64,000 bases of DNA from Termitomyces sp. T153 (lineage: Eukaryota; Basidiomycota; Agaricomycetes; Agaricales; Lyophyllaceae), in contig JACKQL020000032.1 in the NCBI GenBank assembly GCA_018296165.2, positions 186,001-250,000 on the forward strand, in the 5' to 3' direction. Positions 22,863 through 34,889 of this stretch are shown here, in pieces. The number at the start of each line of letters is the position of its first letter. Within the stretch, counting starts at the first letter, position 1. The notes below the pieces were generated by a model. The model had not been told where the DNA came from. It did no database searches and was given only the letters and a program-made list of their open reading frames with translations. The position numbers and the translations under genes were made by a program.

Positions 22863-24056
22863 AACCGCTGACTCGTTTTCCATAAACTGGTAGTTACAAT
22901 CTTCTCCACCAATTGTCCACACGGCACGTCCCATCACCTGTTGTTTAGGACAACTGCAAATAAAGTGTCCCTGCTCACCATATAGGATGCATGTGCCCTC
23001 CTTCCATTGTTTCTCCTGCATTTCCTCCAGCATGTCAATCCATGAGCTATCCCAAATCCTGTTTGCGCATAAGGCTTCTTGGTCATTGACAGGGTCCAGA
23101 ATGTCATTGTGGTTGTTGGGGTTGGTGTCCAGGGGTTCCAGAGTTTCATGGAGGTTGGCGGCGTTGAGCTGGGCTGGCGGACGTTGCCCCAGGGGTGGGT
23201 TGGTGCTGGTAATCCCTCGGCCTGAGGGAAAATGGGGCATGGAGTTGGCAGTGTTAGCAGGGATTGAGGACCAAATGCCGTTGGTTGCTCCGGCCTGCCA
23301 GTTGGTGTTACCAGAGGCATTCCAGGGGGTCCAGGGCACTGTGTTTTCGCTGCGATCTTCCCAGTAACGTTGGTCAACCTGGGTAACAAGCACCTTGTAC
23401 CCATCATAAGTGGTTTGCTTGGGTGCAAGGCAAAGGACGTCCTTGATTCGTTGAGGCAGGGCGCGATGGAAGGCAAATTGGAGAGCATTGTAGTTCCAGC
23501 CAGTCTCATAGGCTTCCTGTTCAAACTGTACAATAAAGGTTGTGAAGCATTTGTTGTCACACATTTGGAGGTTGAAGAGATTTTCCTCTGCCTCTGCTAT
23601 GGTGTCAAAGACGCCAAACTTACTCGAGAATTCCTGGGTGAAAGCAAGCCAATTGGAGAGCACGGGGTTGTTGGGGTCAAACCGGAGTAGTGCGGTGTAA
23701 TGATTGAAGGCAATACCCTGTAAATATGATGCGGCAAAGGCCACTCGTGAGCTCTCAAGTTGGAAGGTAATTGGCTTAGCTTGGAACATGGTCAGACACT
23801 GGGTTAGAAAGATTTGCCACTTCTGGGGGTCGCGGCCAGTGAAGGTTTTGGGTTTCTGAATGTCGAGCTTATCCTCCCAGGCCAGTGCATTGTGGGTATC
23901 GTCCTGTGGATTTTGAGCTCGGGGCAGGAGTCTGGCATTGTAGTAGTAATAGTAGTTGTTCCCATTTTCGCACTGGGGGGAGAAGTTGTCCATTGCCAGG
24001 CCGCATCCCCCAGGGGGTCCGCCATTGGGTGGCTCTCTGCTGGGGAGTTGACCCAC
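22860..24056 (-). CDS. gag: Element C gag, capsid and zinc-knuckle part (398-residue open frame)
   Basis: This is the longest intact retroelement frame in the window. The capsid-like domain (retrotransposon-gag type) lies at about residues 50-230 (KPKTFTGRDPQKWQIF, FAASYLQGIAFNHYTALL). A Tyr/Asn-rich run (NNYYYYYN) precedes it. The knuckle near residue 365 reads C-I-L-Y where A has C-I-L-C, so one zinc ligand is lost. The true gag starts further upstream (near 25,364), so the ATG at 24,056 is internal. The role is particle assembly and RNA binding. The frame may be translatable, but the upstream gag is broken. Confidence 0.75.
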   Translation of the reverse strand: MGQLPSREPPNGGPPGGCGLAMDNFSPQCENGNNYYYYYNARLLPRAQNPQDDTHNALAWEDKLDIQKPKTFTGRDPQKWQIFLTQCLTMFQAKPITFQLESSRVAFAASYLQGIAFNHYTALLRFDPNNPVLSNWLAFTQEFSSKFGVFDTIAEAEENLFNLQMCDNKCFTTFIVQFEQEAYETGWNYNALQFAFHRALPQRIKDVLCLAPKQTTYDGYKVLVTQVDQRYWEDRSENTVPWTPWNASGNTNWQAGATNGIWSSIPANTANSMPHFPSGRGITSTNPPLGQRPPAQLNAANLHETLEPLDTNPNNHNDILDPVNDQEALCANRIWDSSWIDMLEEMQEKQWKEGTCILYGEQGHFICSCPKQQVMGRAVWTIGGEDCNYQFMENESAV

Positions 24057-25367
24057 GTTGCCCGGAGTGGGCCCTAGGGCCCATCAAGGGGGTCTCCCGG
24101 GGGTGGGGGGTCTAAAATAATTTGCGTTGGTGGGAGGGTTAGGCAGCGGAGTGGGCGGGGGATGAGGATGGTTGGTAAGGAAGGGTGGTCAGGGTGCCCT
24201 GGGACCCATGGGCTGTTGCGGGGGAACCAGGACGTTGGGACAGGGTGAAGGGGCATTGACATGAGGGGCGCAAAGGTCAAAGTGGAGGAGTCAGTCTCAT
24301 GGAGGTCCATTGCATGGGGCATGCTTGTCGGCAGGGTTACCAGGCTTGTCAATGTAGGAGAGAGTCCGGTTGTCATTATTGATGCGTGGGGGCGGCCATT
24401 GGGAGCGGAGTTCAGAGACGGCAGGCTGGTCCCAGGTTTGGAAGGCACTGGGGATGGAGTTGGCCCGGGGGCGAGTGGAGAGGGCTAAGGTATGGATGGC
24501 TGGTTAGTCAAATAATCCTCCCGCAGGGTTGAGGTTCCTCAAGATGCTGGAGGCCACGTTAAGTTCTTCCTGCTGATGGGGAACAGAAGGTGGGGCTTTG
24601 CTTTGTGTTCCAACAGGCTCCTTGCGTTGCACATGGAAGGAGTGGGCAGGGTCTAGAGAATCTTCAAAGGGGTGGGGGTTCAGGCTGGTGTGGATTTTTT
24701 TGACTAATGCATGGAGCTCGTTCTGTAAGTTATCATCAATGCCCAGGGTGCCTTGTGTAGTCTCTGGGAGGTTTCCTTGCAGATAGCGCTCATGAAAGTT
24801 GAGGAGTCAATTCGCCCAGACTTCTAGGGTCGCGGAGGTGTCAGGATAGCCTAGGTTGGTGAGGAGGGTGCGGGTGCATTTTGCAAACTCTGCAGGAGAG
24901 AGGCAGAGGAGGCAGAGGACTTTGTCGCGTTGTTGGGCATAGACTTTGACCCTTTGTTGCCTGGGAGAAGGAGGAGCTTGAGTGGGGAATGGCATATGAG
25001 GGGGGGAATAATTGTCCATAGGCCCCAGAGGGGTTGGAGCTGCAGTGGGGACTGGGTACGCATAGTAGTGGGCAGGGGGAAGGTAGGCAGGGTTAGGGGG
25101 TGCCATGGAATATTCCCTGGAGTACATACAGGGGTTGTTGCCATTGGCAGAGAACATGGGAGGGCGGTGCCAGCCCAGAGGTATTCCCTGGCTAATGGAG
25201 GGGGCGTAGAATGCCTGGTTGGGGTCAGGAGTCCAGTGACAAGGGACATACTGATCTATGGGGGGGCCTGGGTAGAATGGGGCATAGGGGTTTTCCAGTA
25301 CTGGTTGACCATAGACGTCAGTTAGGTAGCTAGCGGGGTTATATGCGGGGTTATATGCAGACATCAA
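24057..25367 (-). pseudogene. gag: Element C gag, N-terminal proline-rich part
   Basis: A 186-residue open frame (25,367-24,807) begins MMSAYNPAYNPASYL and matches the A copy from 2,413. It is rich in Pro, Tyr and Asn, and includes KVYAQQRDKVLCLLCLSPAE. A stop at 24,807 and later shifts separate it from the capsid frame. Confidence 0.75.
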
Positions 25368-25383
25368 GAACAGGGTAAGGGGG

Positions 25384-25396
25384 AGTCTTGATATTA
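25384..25396 (-). other. Primer-binding site of element C, complementary to its own predicted mRNA 5' end
   Basis: The plus strand reads AGTCTTGATATTA, so the element strand reads TAATATCAAGACT, right at the LTR edge. The matching transcript start motif is at 25,942-25,955, about 30 bp from the TATATA at about 25,981-25,988. Confidence 0.75.
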
Positions 25397-26345
25397 TATC
25401 AGGTTCCGCTGATGATGGGGGCTCAGCTACACTGGCGAGTCCTTACTAGGTGGACGTGATGTCCTGCACTTATAACCAAGCATCTGGTATTGGTGCAGAG
25501 GGACTTGCAAGGGGGAGCTAGGGGGCGGTCCAAGCAAGTCTGGAGTGGCTTGGGGGTGTCTAAGACCAAGTATACTAGTCATTGATCCTGGACAGGTGCT
25601 GGAGCAAGTTCGTGGGCACACAATTAGAAAGTGGGGTAAGTGGAGGCTTCGCAGTTGATGGGGGTGGAGCCAGAGTTCGACAGGAGATTGCCAAGACATG
25701 AGGTGTTCCTGAGCCAAGCAGGAGTGAGGTCTGGAGTTGTCGTAGGAATGTTCGAGTCATAGCACATGCATGGAGTTTGTACTGTTGTTGGAGATAAAAG
25801 GAACTTAGGAAGACAAAGGAACTATACACGGTTGAGACGAGGCGGAGACAAGGCAAGACAAGACAGAGAACAGAGATAGATTCAAAACTAAAAATAGAGA
25901 CAGCAATGAGACGAAAGACAAGACATAGGAAACTGGTAAATGCAATATCAAGACTAAAGTACTAGGGGTTCCTCTATGACTTATATACCTACTACTGGGC
26001 GGCTCCAGAGGGCAGAGGATATAGTGGCAGGCCTGACGGAACTGCATGGAGTTGATGGTTGTCGGGTGTGATCTTGGAATGGGCCACGGTGACATTCTAA
26101 TGGGATCAGTTGGAAAGCAGATTGTTCCAGGATCAGGGAAAGCCTCGGGAGTCCAGGGGAATTCAGGAGATGCATCAACTGCTGTGGAGAAGGCGTCGGA
26201 GTTGATCAAGGAGCCATTGGGGTCTGCCAAGGAAGTTTTGGAGTTGCCTGAAGTGGGCGTGGAGGGTGAGTGAGGGTTGGGGAGTTTGGCAGAGCATTGG
26301 GGGGGGCTGGGGGTGGTGTCAGGGTCTAGGGAGCAGGTTGTGACA
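25397..26345 (-). repeat. 5' LTR of element C (949 bp)
   Basis: On the minus strand it starts TGTCACAACC (26,345) and ends ACCTGATA (decayed from TGACA). It is the same family as the A LTRs. The right-hand neighbour from 26,346 is element D sequence (the spacer after the D chromodomain). Confidence 0.9.
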
Positions 26346-29300
26346 CTGATAAATCCAGAGGCGGGAATTATGCCCACTAGTGCCATCTGTACTTGCTGGT
26401 CCCAGGAGTCTTGGCACTTGGTGGGGTGTTGTCAATGGAAGTCCCAGAGTTTGTCAGGGGCTCTGTCGAGGTTTTTTTGGGGCTCTCATGTGTTGTCCTC
26501 AGGTCCATAGCCCTTCCAGCGGACTAAGTACTGGGGCCATCTGCAGACTAAGCAAGAGTCAAGGATTTGGTCGACCTCGTAGTGGTACTCATCCTTGACT
26601 TTGATGGGGGGTGGTTGGCTGGGGTGCTGGCTGGGGAAGGGGTCCAGGGCATGTTTTTTGAGGAGTCAAACATAGAACATAGGGTGGAGGCCTTTCAAGC
26701 CTGGAGGTAGGTCGAGTTTGTAGGCATGCATGGAGACCTTCTAGAGGACTTTGAAAGGACTGAGGCATTTGTGGTCTAGTTTGATGGAGGGCCTCTGGGT
26801 CTTGAAGTTGCGTCAATTGAGCCAAACCAAGGTGCCAGGGGGCCAGTTGGAGATGGGATCACATTGGGCATTGGCATGTTTGGAGTAGGCTTGATTGGCA
26901 GTGTTGATCTTGTCCCAGAGGAATTGGTGAAGGGATCGGAGGTCCTCGGTGACTTTGTGGGCAACATGGGAAGGGATGTCTTTCAGGGACAGGGTGAGTT
27001 GGGAGTTGTAGCCTTTGTTGGTATAGAAGGGGAAGACTCCAGTGGCGGAGTGGGGCGTGTTGTTGTAGGTGAATTCAGCGAGGGGGAGTTCTGCATGCCA
27101 GTCGTTCTGTAAATAGTTAATGTATAGGCAGAGATACTGCTCCAGCATCTAGTTCACTTGTTCTGTTTGTCCATCAGTCTCTGGGTGATAGGTGCTGGAG
27201 AGGCTGGTTTTGATCTCGAGCACCTTGCATAGTAATTGCCAAAAGTGGGATATGAACAGGAGTCTGTAGTCCGAGATGATGTTGTCTGGGAGTCCGTGCT
27301 TGGAGAATACATGTTTGAGGAATAGTTTGGTAAACTCCAGAGCATTGTCAGTGGTGTGGCAAGGGATGAAGAGGGCTTGCTTAGTGAGGCGGCAAACAAC
27401 AACAAGGATTGCATTGAAACCTTTAGAGTCAGGAAGTTCGACGATATGATCCATTGATAGGGAGGACCAGGGGCAGTGGCCAATGGGGAGGGGTTTCAAT
27501 AATCTGTGGGGGTGGTGATGGGGTACCTTGGCCCAGAGGCAAGGTTTGCAGGCCCTTACATATTGCATGATGCCCTTCTTCATTCCTGGCCAAAAGTAAG
27601 TCCAGGAGATGAGTTGAAGGGTCTTACAAATTCCTGGGTGCCCCTAGAGCTTATGGTCATGGTGTTGCTGGAGTATGTTGAGGCAGATGGACTTGTGGTC
27701 CAGAGCATAAATTCATCCACTCTGGAGCAGGAGGCAGTGGTCTGGAGACAGCAAAAAGGGATTCTTGGTGCTCGACTGATTGGAGTTGTTGTGGGGGTCA
27801 TGCTGGGTGAAGAAGGAGTCCAGGAGTGAATTTCTGATTTGCTGGAGAATTCCTTCTTCATTTAAAATCAGCATAGCATATAGATGTTCAGGGGGGATTA
27901 CCACTCAATAGTTGAATGCATTCCATTCAGCTTCAAATGACTTCTTTGGATACATATCGGACCTTCAAGTGAGGGTGTCAGGCTTCATGCCGAGTTGCCC
28001 AGGGCAGTAGTGGATGGTGAAGTCATACTCCGAGAGGGTTTTGGACCATTGAGCTTGGTGGTGGCTGAGCTGTTTTGTAGTCATGAAGTATTGCAGGTTG
28101 TTGTGGTCAGAGTATACTTGGATGCAGTGCAGGGACCCCTCAAGGTAGGCCTGCCACTGATGGAAGGCTTCAATGATTGCGAGGAGCTCTTTGTCATAAA
28201 TGTCGTAGTTGAGTTCTGCTGGGATCATCAATCAGGTGTAGAAGGCAACAGGACAGAGATCTTTGCTCCCCAAGTCTGACTGGGAGAGTATCCTGGCAAT
28301 AGTGTAGTCAGAGGCATTGCATTCAAGCACAATTGGCAGGGAGGGGTTGAAATGGCAGAGGACTGGAGTGGAAGTGAAGGCTTTTTTCAGGAGGAAGAAT
28401 ATGCTCTGGCACTTGCTGTCTCAATCCCAAGGGGTGTCCTTCCACATGAGTTGGTTGAGGGGTTTGGTGATACCAGAGTAGTTGTCGATGAAACGGCAAT
28501 AAAAGTTAGCAAACCCCAGGAATGACTGTACCTCCTTGACGTTCCGTGGTGGGGGCCAGTTGAGTATTGCATCGACCTTGGTGGAGTCCATGCACATGCC
28601 ATTGGGGGTGATGATGACTCCAAGATATTCAACCTCTGTCATGTGGAAGGAGCATTTCTCAGGTTTGGCATGAAGGTGGTACTCTTGGAGTCATTCTAAG
28701 ATGTGGTGGATGTGCTCCAGATGCTCCGTCAGCAAATTTGAGTAGATCAGGATGTTGTCCAGATACATAATAACAAAAACGTCATTCATGTTATGGAAGA
28801 TGTTGTTCATGAAGTACTGGAAAGTGGTGGGGGAGTTAGTCATTCTGAAGGGCATTACAAGATACTCAAAGAGGCCATAGCAGGTGCAAAAGGTGGTCTT
28901 CCATTCATGTCCCGGAGTGATCTGGACATTGTTGTAGCTGGAGCAGAGGTCTATCTTTGTGTAAATCTTGGCACTGCGGAGACAATCAACAAGGTCTCTG
29001 ATCAAGGGGAGGGGATACCAGTTCTTTTTGGTGATTTTGTTGAGTCCCCAATAATCCACACAGAGTCGGAGTGACCCATCCTTCTTCTTGGCAAACAGAA
29101 CCAGAGTGCTGGCAGCAGAGATTGACAGGCATATGAAGCCCTTGCCAAGCATGTCATCAAGGTATTCCTTCAAGGCTCAGAGCTTGATCTCAGACATGTT
29201 GTAGATCTTGCCAAACAGGGGTGAGGTGCTTTTCTGAGGTCAATCTTGTGGTCATAGGAGCAGTGCAGGGGAAGTTCTTTGGCACTCCCTTCAGAGAACA

Positions 29301-30775
29301 CGTCAGCAAACTCATGATACTCTGGGGGAACTACTTCGGATAGGATCTGTTCCTCTGTCTTGCTCTCCAGTGCAGTGGTCCCTGCATGGAGGTGCTCCTC
29401 AGGTATGGCTGGTGTGATTTGTAACTGGAAGGTGGGGGTGCCGTCTTGTAGAAGGCATGCAAAGGGGACAGCACTGATGATTTTAATGTTGAGGTTTCTG
29501 GAGTCGATGGAGTTGGATGTTAGAGTGAGAGCGGTTGAGTCCAGAGTGGTGGCAGAGTTGGTTGGGGGCTTTGAGCATTGCTGGTTGGGGTACTGCAGGC
29601 CTTTGTATTGATTCTGGGGTATGTTGGAAAGCAGCTGTCATAATGTGATTGAGGGTGACTGAGGTAGAGTGGCATTTCCTTCTTCGTCAGAGTTGCCATC
29701 AGAGGTTGAGGGACTCTGGGTCACTCCAGAGGTACTGGCACCGGGGTGGGAGATGTTGGAGTCCAAGATAGACTAGAGGCAGAGGGGGATGGCAGCCACT
29801 AAACTTGCTTTGGAGCCAAGGAATTGCATGGTGAGGTTCTTCCAGTCGATGTCAGAGTTGATGTCTTGCAGCCATGGGAGTCTGAGCATGATTGGAGTCG
29901 GCAGAGGTAGTTGGGTGATGAGGAGCTGGGCCTGAAACTGCAGGTCATTGTTGAGGGTGAGGGTGTTGTCATGGTATTGAGTGATTCTTGTCATGGCAGG
30001 GCTTCCATCAAAGAGTTGGAGCTCAAAGGGTTTGTCAAGGTCATTGTACTGGAGGCTGAGTTGATTGCTGATGAAGGTGCTGGAGGTGCTGCTGTTGATG
30101 AGGGCAGAGAATACCTTGGAAGAGCCATTGAGTCGGACATTGATGACGAACAACTGTGCAGATCTAGAGTGGAGCTGTGAAGGAGTCCAGGGGTGGTTGA
30201 TTGTGGTCTCGGAGTTCTTGGAGGAGGGTGAGACATCAAAAGGTACCAGCCTAGAGTTGGTGGGGTTGTCCCAGTTGAGGCAGAGGGTGAGGCTGGGCCA
30301 GTCAACACGGGAGTTGGTAGAATGGAGCCATGAGAATCCTAAGATGATGGGAGTGAAGGGATGTAATTTTGTGATAAGTAGTTGGAGTTCTTGCTGTCAT
30401 CCATTGGCAAAGGTCATGGTCATTTCCAGGCAGTGTGTGATGTCCCCCACTGGAGTAGGGTCTCTGTCAAAAAGTTTGAAGAGAATCAAGGTGGGAAGGT
30501 GTCAGAGGGGGTGGGGAGCAAGTGCCACCAGGGATTCATCAATGAAGTTATGAGTGACACCACTGTCAACTAGTGTGGGGACAGGGTTGTCAGTGAAGAG
30601 AAGAGTGGTGCAGAGGAGGTTGGTGGATGAGTGGGAGGGGAGGTGTGCTGGGGGGCTGTCTGGGGCAAGTATTGTTGCGCGGAGAAGTGTGGCTGGGGCA
30701 GAGAAGATGTTAGGGTCTGGTCCACAGTCTAGTGCATCTTCAAGACCTAAACCGCCAACTTGTTTTCCATAAACT
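26346..30775 (-). pseudogene. pol: Element D pol: tandem retropepsins, RT, RNase H, integrase, chromodomain
   Basis: On the minus strand, retropepsin 1 has D-S-G codons at about 30,559-30,567, and retropepsin 2 lies in a 126-residue frame (30,153-29,773; ALINSSTSSTFISN, FDGSP) in which the Asp has become Asn. RT is at about 29,240-28,691, where the YLDD is now YLDN. RNase H is at 28,231-27,965 and integrase at 27,904-26,813 (HHCC region, DDE core). The chromodomain is at about 26,600-26,480. It carries many stops, and the two substituted catalytic residues show loss of function beyond nonsense changes. Confidence 0.85.
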
Positions 30776-31776
30776 GGTAGTTACAGTCTTTCCTGTCAAT
30801 TGTCCATATGGCATGTCCCATCACCTGTCATTTAGGACAACTGCAAATAAAGTGTCCCTGCTCACCATATAGGATGCATGTGCCCTCCTTCCATTGTTTC
30901 TCCTGCATTTCCTCCAACATGTCAATCCACGGGCTATCCCAAATCCTGTTTGCGCATAAGGCTTCTTGGTCATTGGCAGGGTCCAGAATCTCATTGTGGT
31001 TGTTGAGGTTGGTGTCTAGGGGTTCCAGAGTTTCATGGAGGTCGGTGGCATTGAGCTGGGCAGGCAGACATTGTCCCAGGGATTGATTGGTGCTAGTAGT
31101 TCCTCAGCCCGGGGGAAAATAGGGTGCAGAGTTGGCAGAGTTAGCAGAGATTGAGGATCAAATGCTGTTGGTTGCTCTGGCCTGCCAGTTGGTGTTACTG
31201 GAGGCGTTTCAGGGGGTCTGGGGTGCCATGTTTTTTGCTGCAATCTTCCCAGTAATGTTGGTCAACCTGGGTAACAAGCACCTTGTACCTGTTGTGGGTG
31301 GTTTGCTTGAGTGCAAGGCAAAGAATGTCCTTGATCCATTGAGGCAGGGCACAACGGAGGGCAAACTGGAGAGCATTGTAGTTCCAGCCAGTCTCATAGG
31401 CTTTCTGTTCAAATCATACAATAAAGGTTGTGAAGTGTTCATTGTTGTGCATTCAGAGGTTGAAGAGATTTTTCTCTGCCTCTGCTACGGTGTCAAAGAC
31501 ACTGAACTTACTTGAGAATTCCTGGGTGAAAGCAAGCCAATTAGAGAGCATGGGGTTGTTGGGGTCAAACCAGAGTAGCATGGTGTAATGATTGAAAGCA
31601 ATACTCTGTAAATATGACGTGGCAAAGGCCACTTGTGAGCTCTCAAGTTGGAAGGTAATTGGCTTAGCTTAGAACATAGTCAGACACTGGATTAGGAAGA
31701 TTTGCCACTTCTGGGAGTCACAGCCAGTGAAGGGTTTGGGCTTCTGAATGTTGAGTTTACCCTCCTGGGCTAGTGC

Positions 31777-32909
31777 TGTCACAACTCATTCCCTAGACCC
31801 CCATACATCGCCTAACAAACCCCCATCCCCCCAGAACCTCCTCTGACACTCTGTCAAACTTCCCCAGCACTCTGCACCTACTCTGGCTAACTCTGACATA
31901 TTCTCGGCTAACTCCAACAGCCCCCTGGCCAACTCTGACATCTTCTCCACAGCCGCCAATGCTTCTCCTGGATCTTCTGAGCCCCTGGGACCACTCCTCT
32001 GCCATGCCTGACTCCATTACACGTCATTGACTTGACACCCTGGCTCCTCCAACTTACTTTGGAGTATCATGACAACCTTGGAACAGACCATGTCAACAAT
32101 TGATCCCATCAACATATTGACATGGCCCACCCTCTGGTCATAACTGACACTCGTCAACTCCATTGAGCTCTGCCAAGCCCCACCACCACAGCCAACATTC
32201 CCGGAGCTCTCCAGTAGTCAGTATATAAGACATAGAGTAGCTCTTCATACTCTAGTCTTGAGATTACCTGCCTTACCTGATGTGTTTCTGATTGTTTCTT
32301 CCTGTGTTTCGTGTTCCATGTCTTGTTTTCCTTATTCTCAGTTTCCCGGTCTTGTCTTGTCTCTATTCTGTTGTCATTTCATTATTGTTCCATGTCTCTG
32401 CCTGAATCTACTCTCATTCTTGCCTTGTCTCCATCTCATTTTGTTCAACTCCATCTTATCTCATTTGATTCCATCTATTGTGTTCAAGTCCTCTCAACCA
32501 TAACGCCCTCATGAACTCTGCAATTACAATTACAAACCTCTGACACTCCTTCACCAACTCCAGACCTCACTACACGCTTGGCTCAAACCCTATCAATCCC
32601 CATTGATCCTCCATCAGAACTCTGGCTCTGCTCCTATCATTTGCATAGCCTCCACCTCCTCTGCACCCGCAATACTCACATATGAACTTATGCCTGAACC
32701 CTGCCAAGCCCATCCCTCTTCCCCACAACCCATCCTCTACCCCTCCGGACCTCCTGGGACTTGCTTGGATCAATTCCCACTGACTATCCTTATAAGTTCC
32801 CAGTGTTTGGAACACCTCTGAGTGCTCAGTTGTCAGTGCAGAGAATCATGTCTGCCTAGTAAGGACTTGCCCAGTGTAGCTGAGCCCCCATGGTCAGCAG
32901 AACCTGACA
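31777..32909 (+). mobile_element. Solo LTR of the element-B family inserted in D gag
   Basis: It is 1,133 bp, TGTCACAACT to AACCTGACA, similar along its length to the B LTRs (TATA near 32,223, AGTCTTGAGATTA near 32,252). The TSD is AGTGC (31,772-31,776) and AGTGT (32,910-32,914), differing by one transition. D gag continues on both sides. Only one LTR is left, as expected after LTR-LTR recombination. Confidence 0.88.
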
Positions 32910-34292
32910 AGTGTGTCATAGGTATCATCCTGTGAATTTTGAGCTCAGGGCGAGGGTCCAGCATTGTAGTAGTAATAGTAGTTGTTCCTGTTTCTGTGTT
33001 GGGGGGGGGAAGTTGTCCATTGCTGGGCCCCATCCCCCAGGGGGTCCACTGTTGGGTGGCTCTCTGCTGGGAAGTTGGCCCGCATTGCCTAGGGCAGGCC
33101 CCAGAGCCTATTGAGGGGGAGGGAGTCCTCCAGAGGTGGGGAGTCTGAAATAATTGGCATTGGTGAGAGGGTTAGGCATTGGAGTGAGCAGGGGATAAGG
33201 AGTGTTGGTAGGAAAGGGTGGTTGGGGCACCCTAGGGCCTGTGGGCTGTTGCAGGGGGACTGGGTGTTGGGATGGAGCAGAGGGGCATTGACACAAGGGG
33301 CATGGAGGTCAAAGTGGGGGGGTTGGTCTCATGGAGGTCTGTTGCATGGGGTGTGCTTGTCAGTGGGATTACCAGGCTTGTCAATGTAGGAGAGTCTGGT
33401 TGTTGTCGTCAACATGTGGGAGCAGCCATTGGGAGTGGGGTTTGGGAATGGCAGGCTGGTCCCAGGTTTGGAAGGTGCTGGGGATGGAGTTGGCCCAGGA
33501 GCAAGCGGAGAGGGCCAAAGTATGAGTGGCTAGTTGGTTGAACAATCCTCCCACAGGGTTAAGGTTCCTCAAGATGCTGGAGGCTGCGTTGAGTTCTTCC
33601 TGCTGATGGGGAACAAAAGGTGGGGCTTTGCTTTGTGTTCCGATAGGCTCCTCACATTGCACATGGAAGGAGCAAGTGGGGTCTAGAGAGTCTTCAAAGA
33701 GGCAGAGGTTCGGGCTGGTGTGGATTTCTTCGACCAAGGTGTGGAGCTCATTCCATAAGTTATTGTCAATGCCCAGGGTGCTTTGCATAGTCTCTGGAAG
33801 GTTCCTTTGCAGATAGCACTTATGGAAGTTGAGGAGTCAATCTGCCCAGACTTCCAGAGTTGCGGAGGTGTTGGGGTAACCTAGGTTGGTGAGGAGGGTG
33901 CAGGTGCATCTTGTGAACTCCACAGAAGAGAGGTGGAGGAAGTGGAGGACTTTGTTGCATTGTTGGGCATAGGCTTTGACCCTTTGCTGCCTGAGAGAAG
34001 GAGGAGCTTGAGTGGAGAACAGCAGACAAGGGGGGGAATAATTATCCATAGGCTCCAGAGGAGCTGGGGCTGCAGTGAGGACTGGGTACGCATAATAGTG
34101 GGTGAGGGGAAGGTAGGTGGGGTTAGAGAGTGCTGCAGAGTATCCTCCAGGGTACATATGGGGATTGTTGCCATTGGTGGAGAATGTGGGAGGGCAGTGC
34201 TAGCCCGGAGGTATTCTCTGGCTGATGGAGGGGGTGTAGAATGCCTGGTTGGGGTCAGGAGTCCAGTGACAAGGGACGTACTGATCTACAGG

Positions 34293-34750
34293 TGTCAGAG
34301 GATGTCTCACTTGTTTCCCCTTCTCCTCCTCCGGTTCTTGTCAGATTTGCTCTGTTATAGTTTTCCTATATTCTCCTTCCTTTTCCCTATCTATTGGTCC
34401 TAGTTTCAGCCCTCAAGCTGCACTAGTTCTCTGTCAATAATTCAGACAAGTGTGCCCTTTGACACTGCCACTGGCTTATGTAACTGCTGACCAATTGCTG
34501 ACACATCACTTATGTCTTTTTTCTCTGTCATACTGTACAGTTGTTTCTCACACTTCTGAAGCCTCTGAAGCATCACACCTGGCCTAGGGAATCCCCAGAC
34601 TTGTTCTCTTTGGATTTCCCTTTGCTAAGTGAGTAGTTATCTTGGTAGACACTGTATAGTACTGAATAGACTTTGGATTTCCCTTTGCCAGCTGTGTGAT
34701 CAAGCCACAGCCTCCAGAGGTTGCCCTTACAGCCAGAGGTCGCCCTTACA
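34293..34750. mobile_element. Small solo LTR (458 bp) of an unidentified family in D gag
   Basis: The insertion begins TGTCAGAGGA and ends CGCCCTTACA (inverted TGT and ACA). The flanks ACAGG (34,288-34,292) and GCAGG (34,751-34,755) are a 5-bp TSD with one transition. D gag aligns to C gag on both sides. A short duplicated motif (about 20 bp ending GCCCTTACAG) occurs near its right end. No coding frame is present. The length suggests a Copia-type LTR, but that is a guess. Confidence 0.7.
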
Positions 34751-34876
34751 GCAGGAGGGCCTGAGTAGAACAGGGCATAGGGATTTTCCAGTACCAGTCA
34801 ACCATAGACATTGGTTAGGTAGCCGGCAGGGTTGTACGTGGGGTTATATGTAGACATTGAGAATGGGGTAAGGGAG

Positions 34877-34889
34877 AGTCTTGATATTA
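34877..34889 (-). other. Primer-binding site of element D, complementary to its own predicted mRNA 5' end
   Basis: The plus strand reads AGTCTTGATATTA beside the LTR edge at 34,890. The transcript start motif is at 35,422-35,435, with TATATA at about 35,461-35,468. Confidence 0.73.

Larger units (their letters stand above)
1..26345 (-). mobile_element. Chromovirus element C (Ty3/Gypsy), interrupted by element A; 3' end outside the window
   Basis: The minus-strand reading runs 5' LTR (25,397-26,345), gag (25,367 down to 22,860), pol (22,862 down to 20,011, then 1,429 down to 1). Positions 1,430-20,005 are element A, inserted with TSD ATTAC at 1,425-1,429 and 20,006-20,010; removing it rejoins the C integrase zinc region to the RNase H end. 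The 3' LTR lies left of the window. C is in turn inserted in element D: the base after its LTR (26,346) continues D's sequence. C carries fewer stops than D, and one long gag frame is open. Domain order (protease, RT, RNase H, integrase, chromodomain) is that of a chromovirus. Confidence 0.88.
30776..34870 (-). pseudogene. gag: Element D gag, broken by two solo LTRs
   Basis: Blocks 34,870-34,756, 34,287-32,915 and 31,771-30,776 align in order with C gag. The first starts at the ATG near 34,856 (MSTYNPTYNPAGYL). The capsid-like region (near 31,700-31,250) has several stops, and the knuckle near 30,870 reads CILYGEQGHFICSC, with the same lost Cys as in C. Confidence 0.75.
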
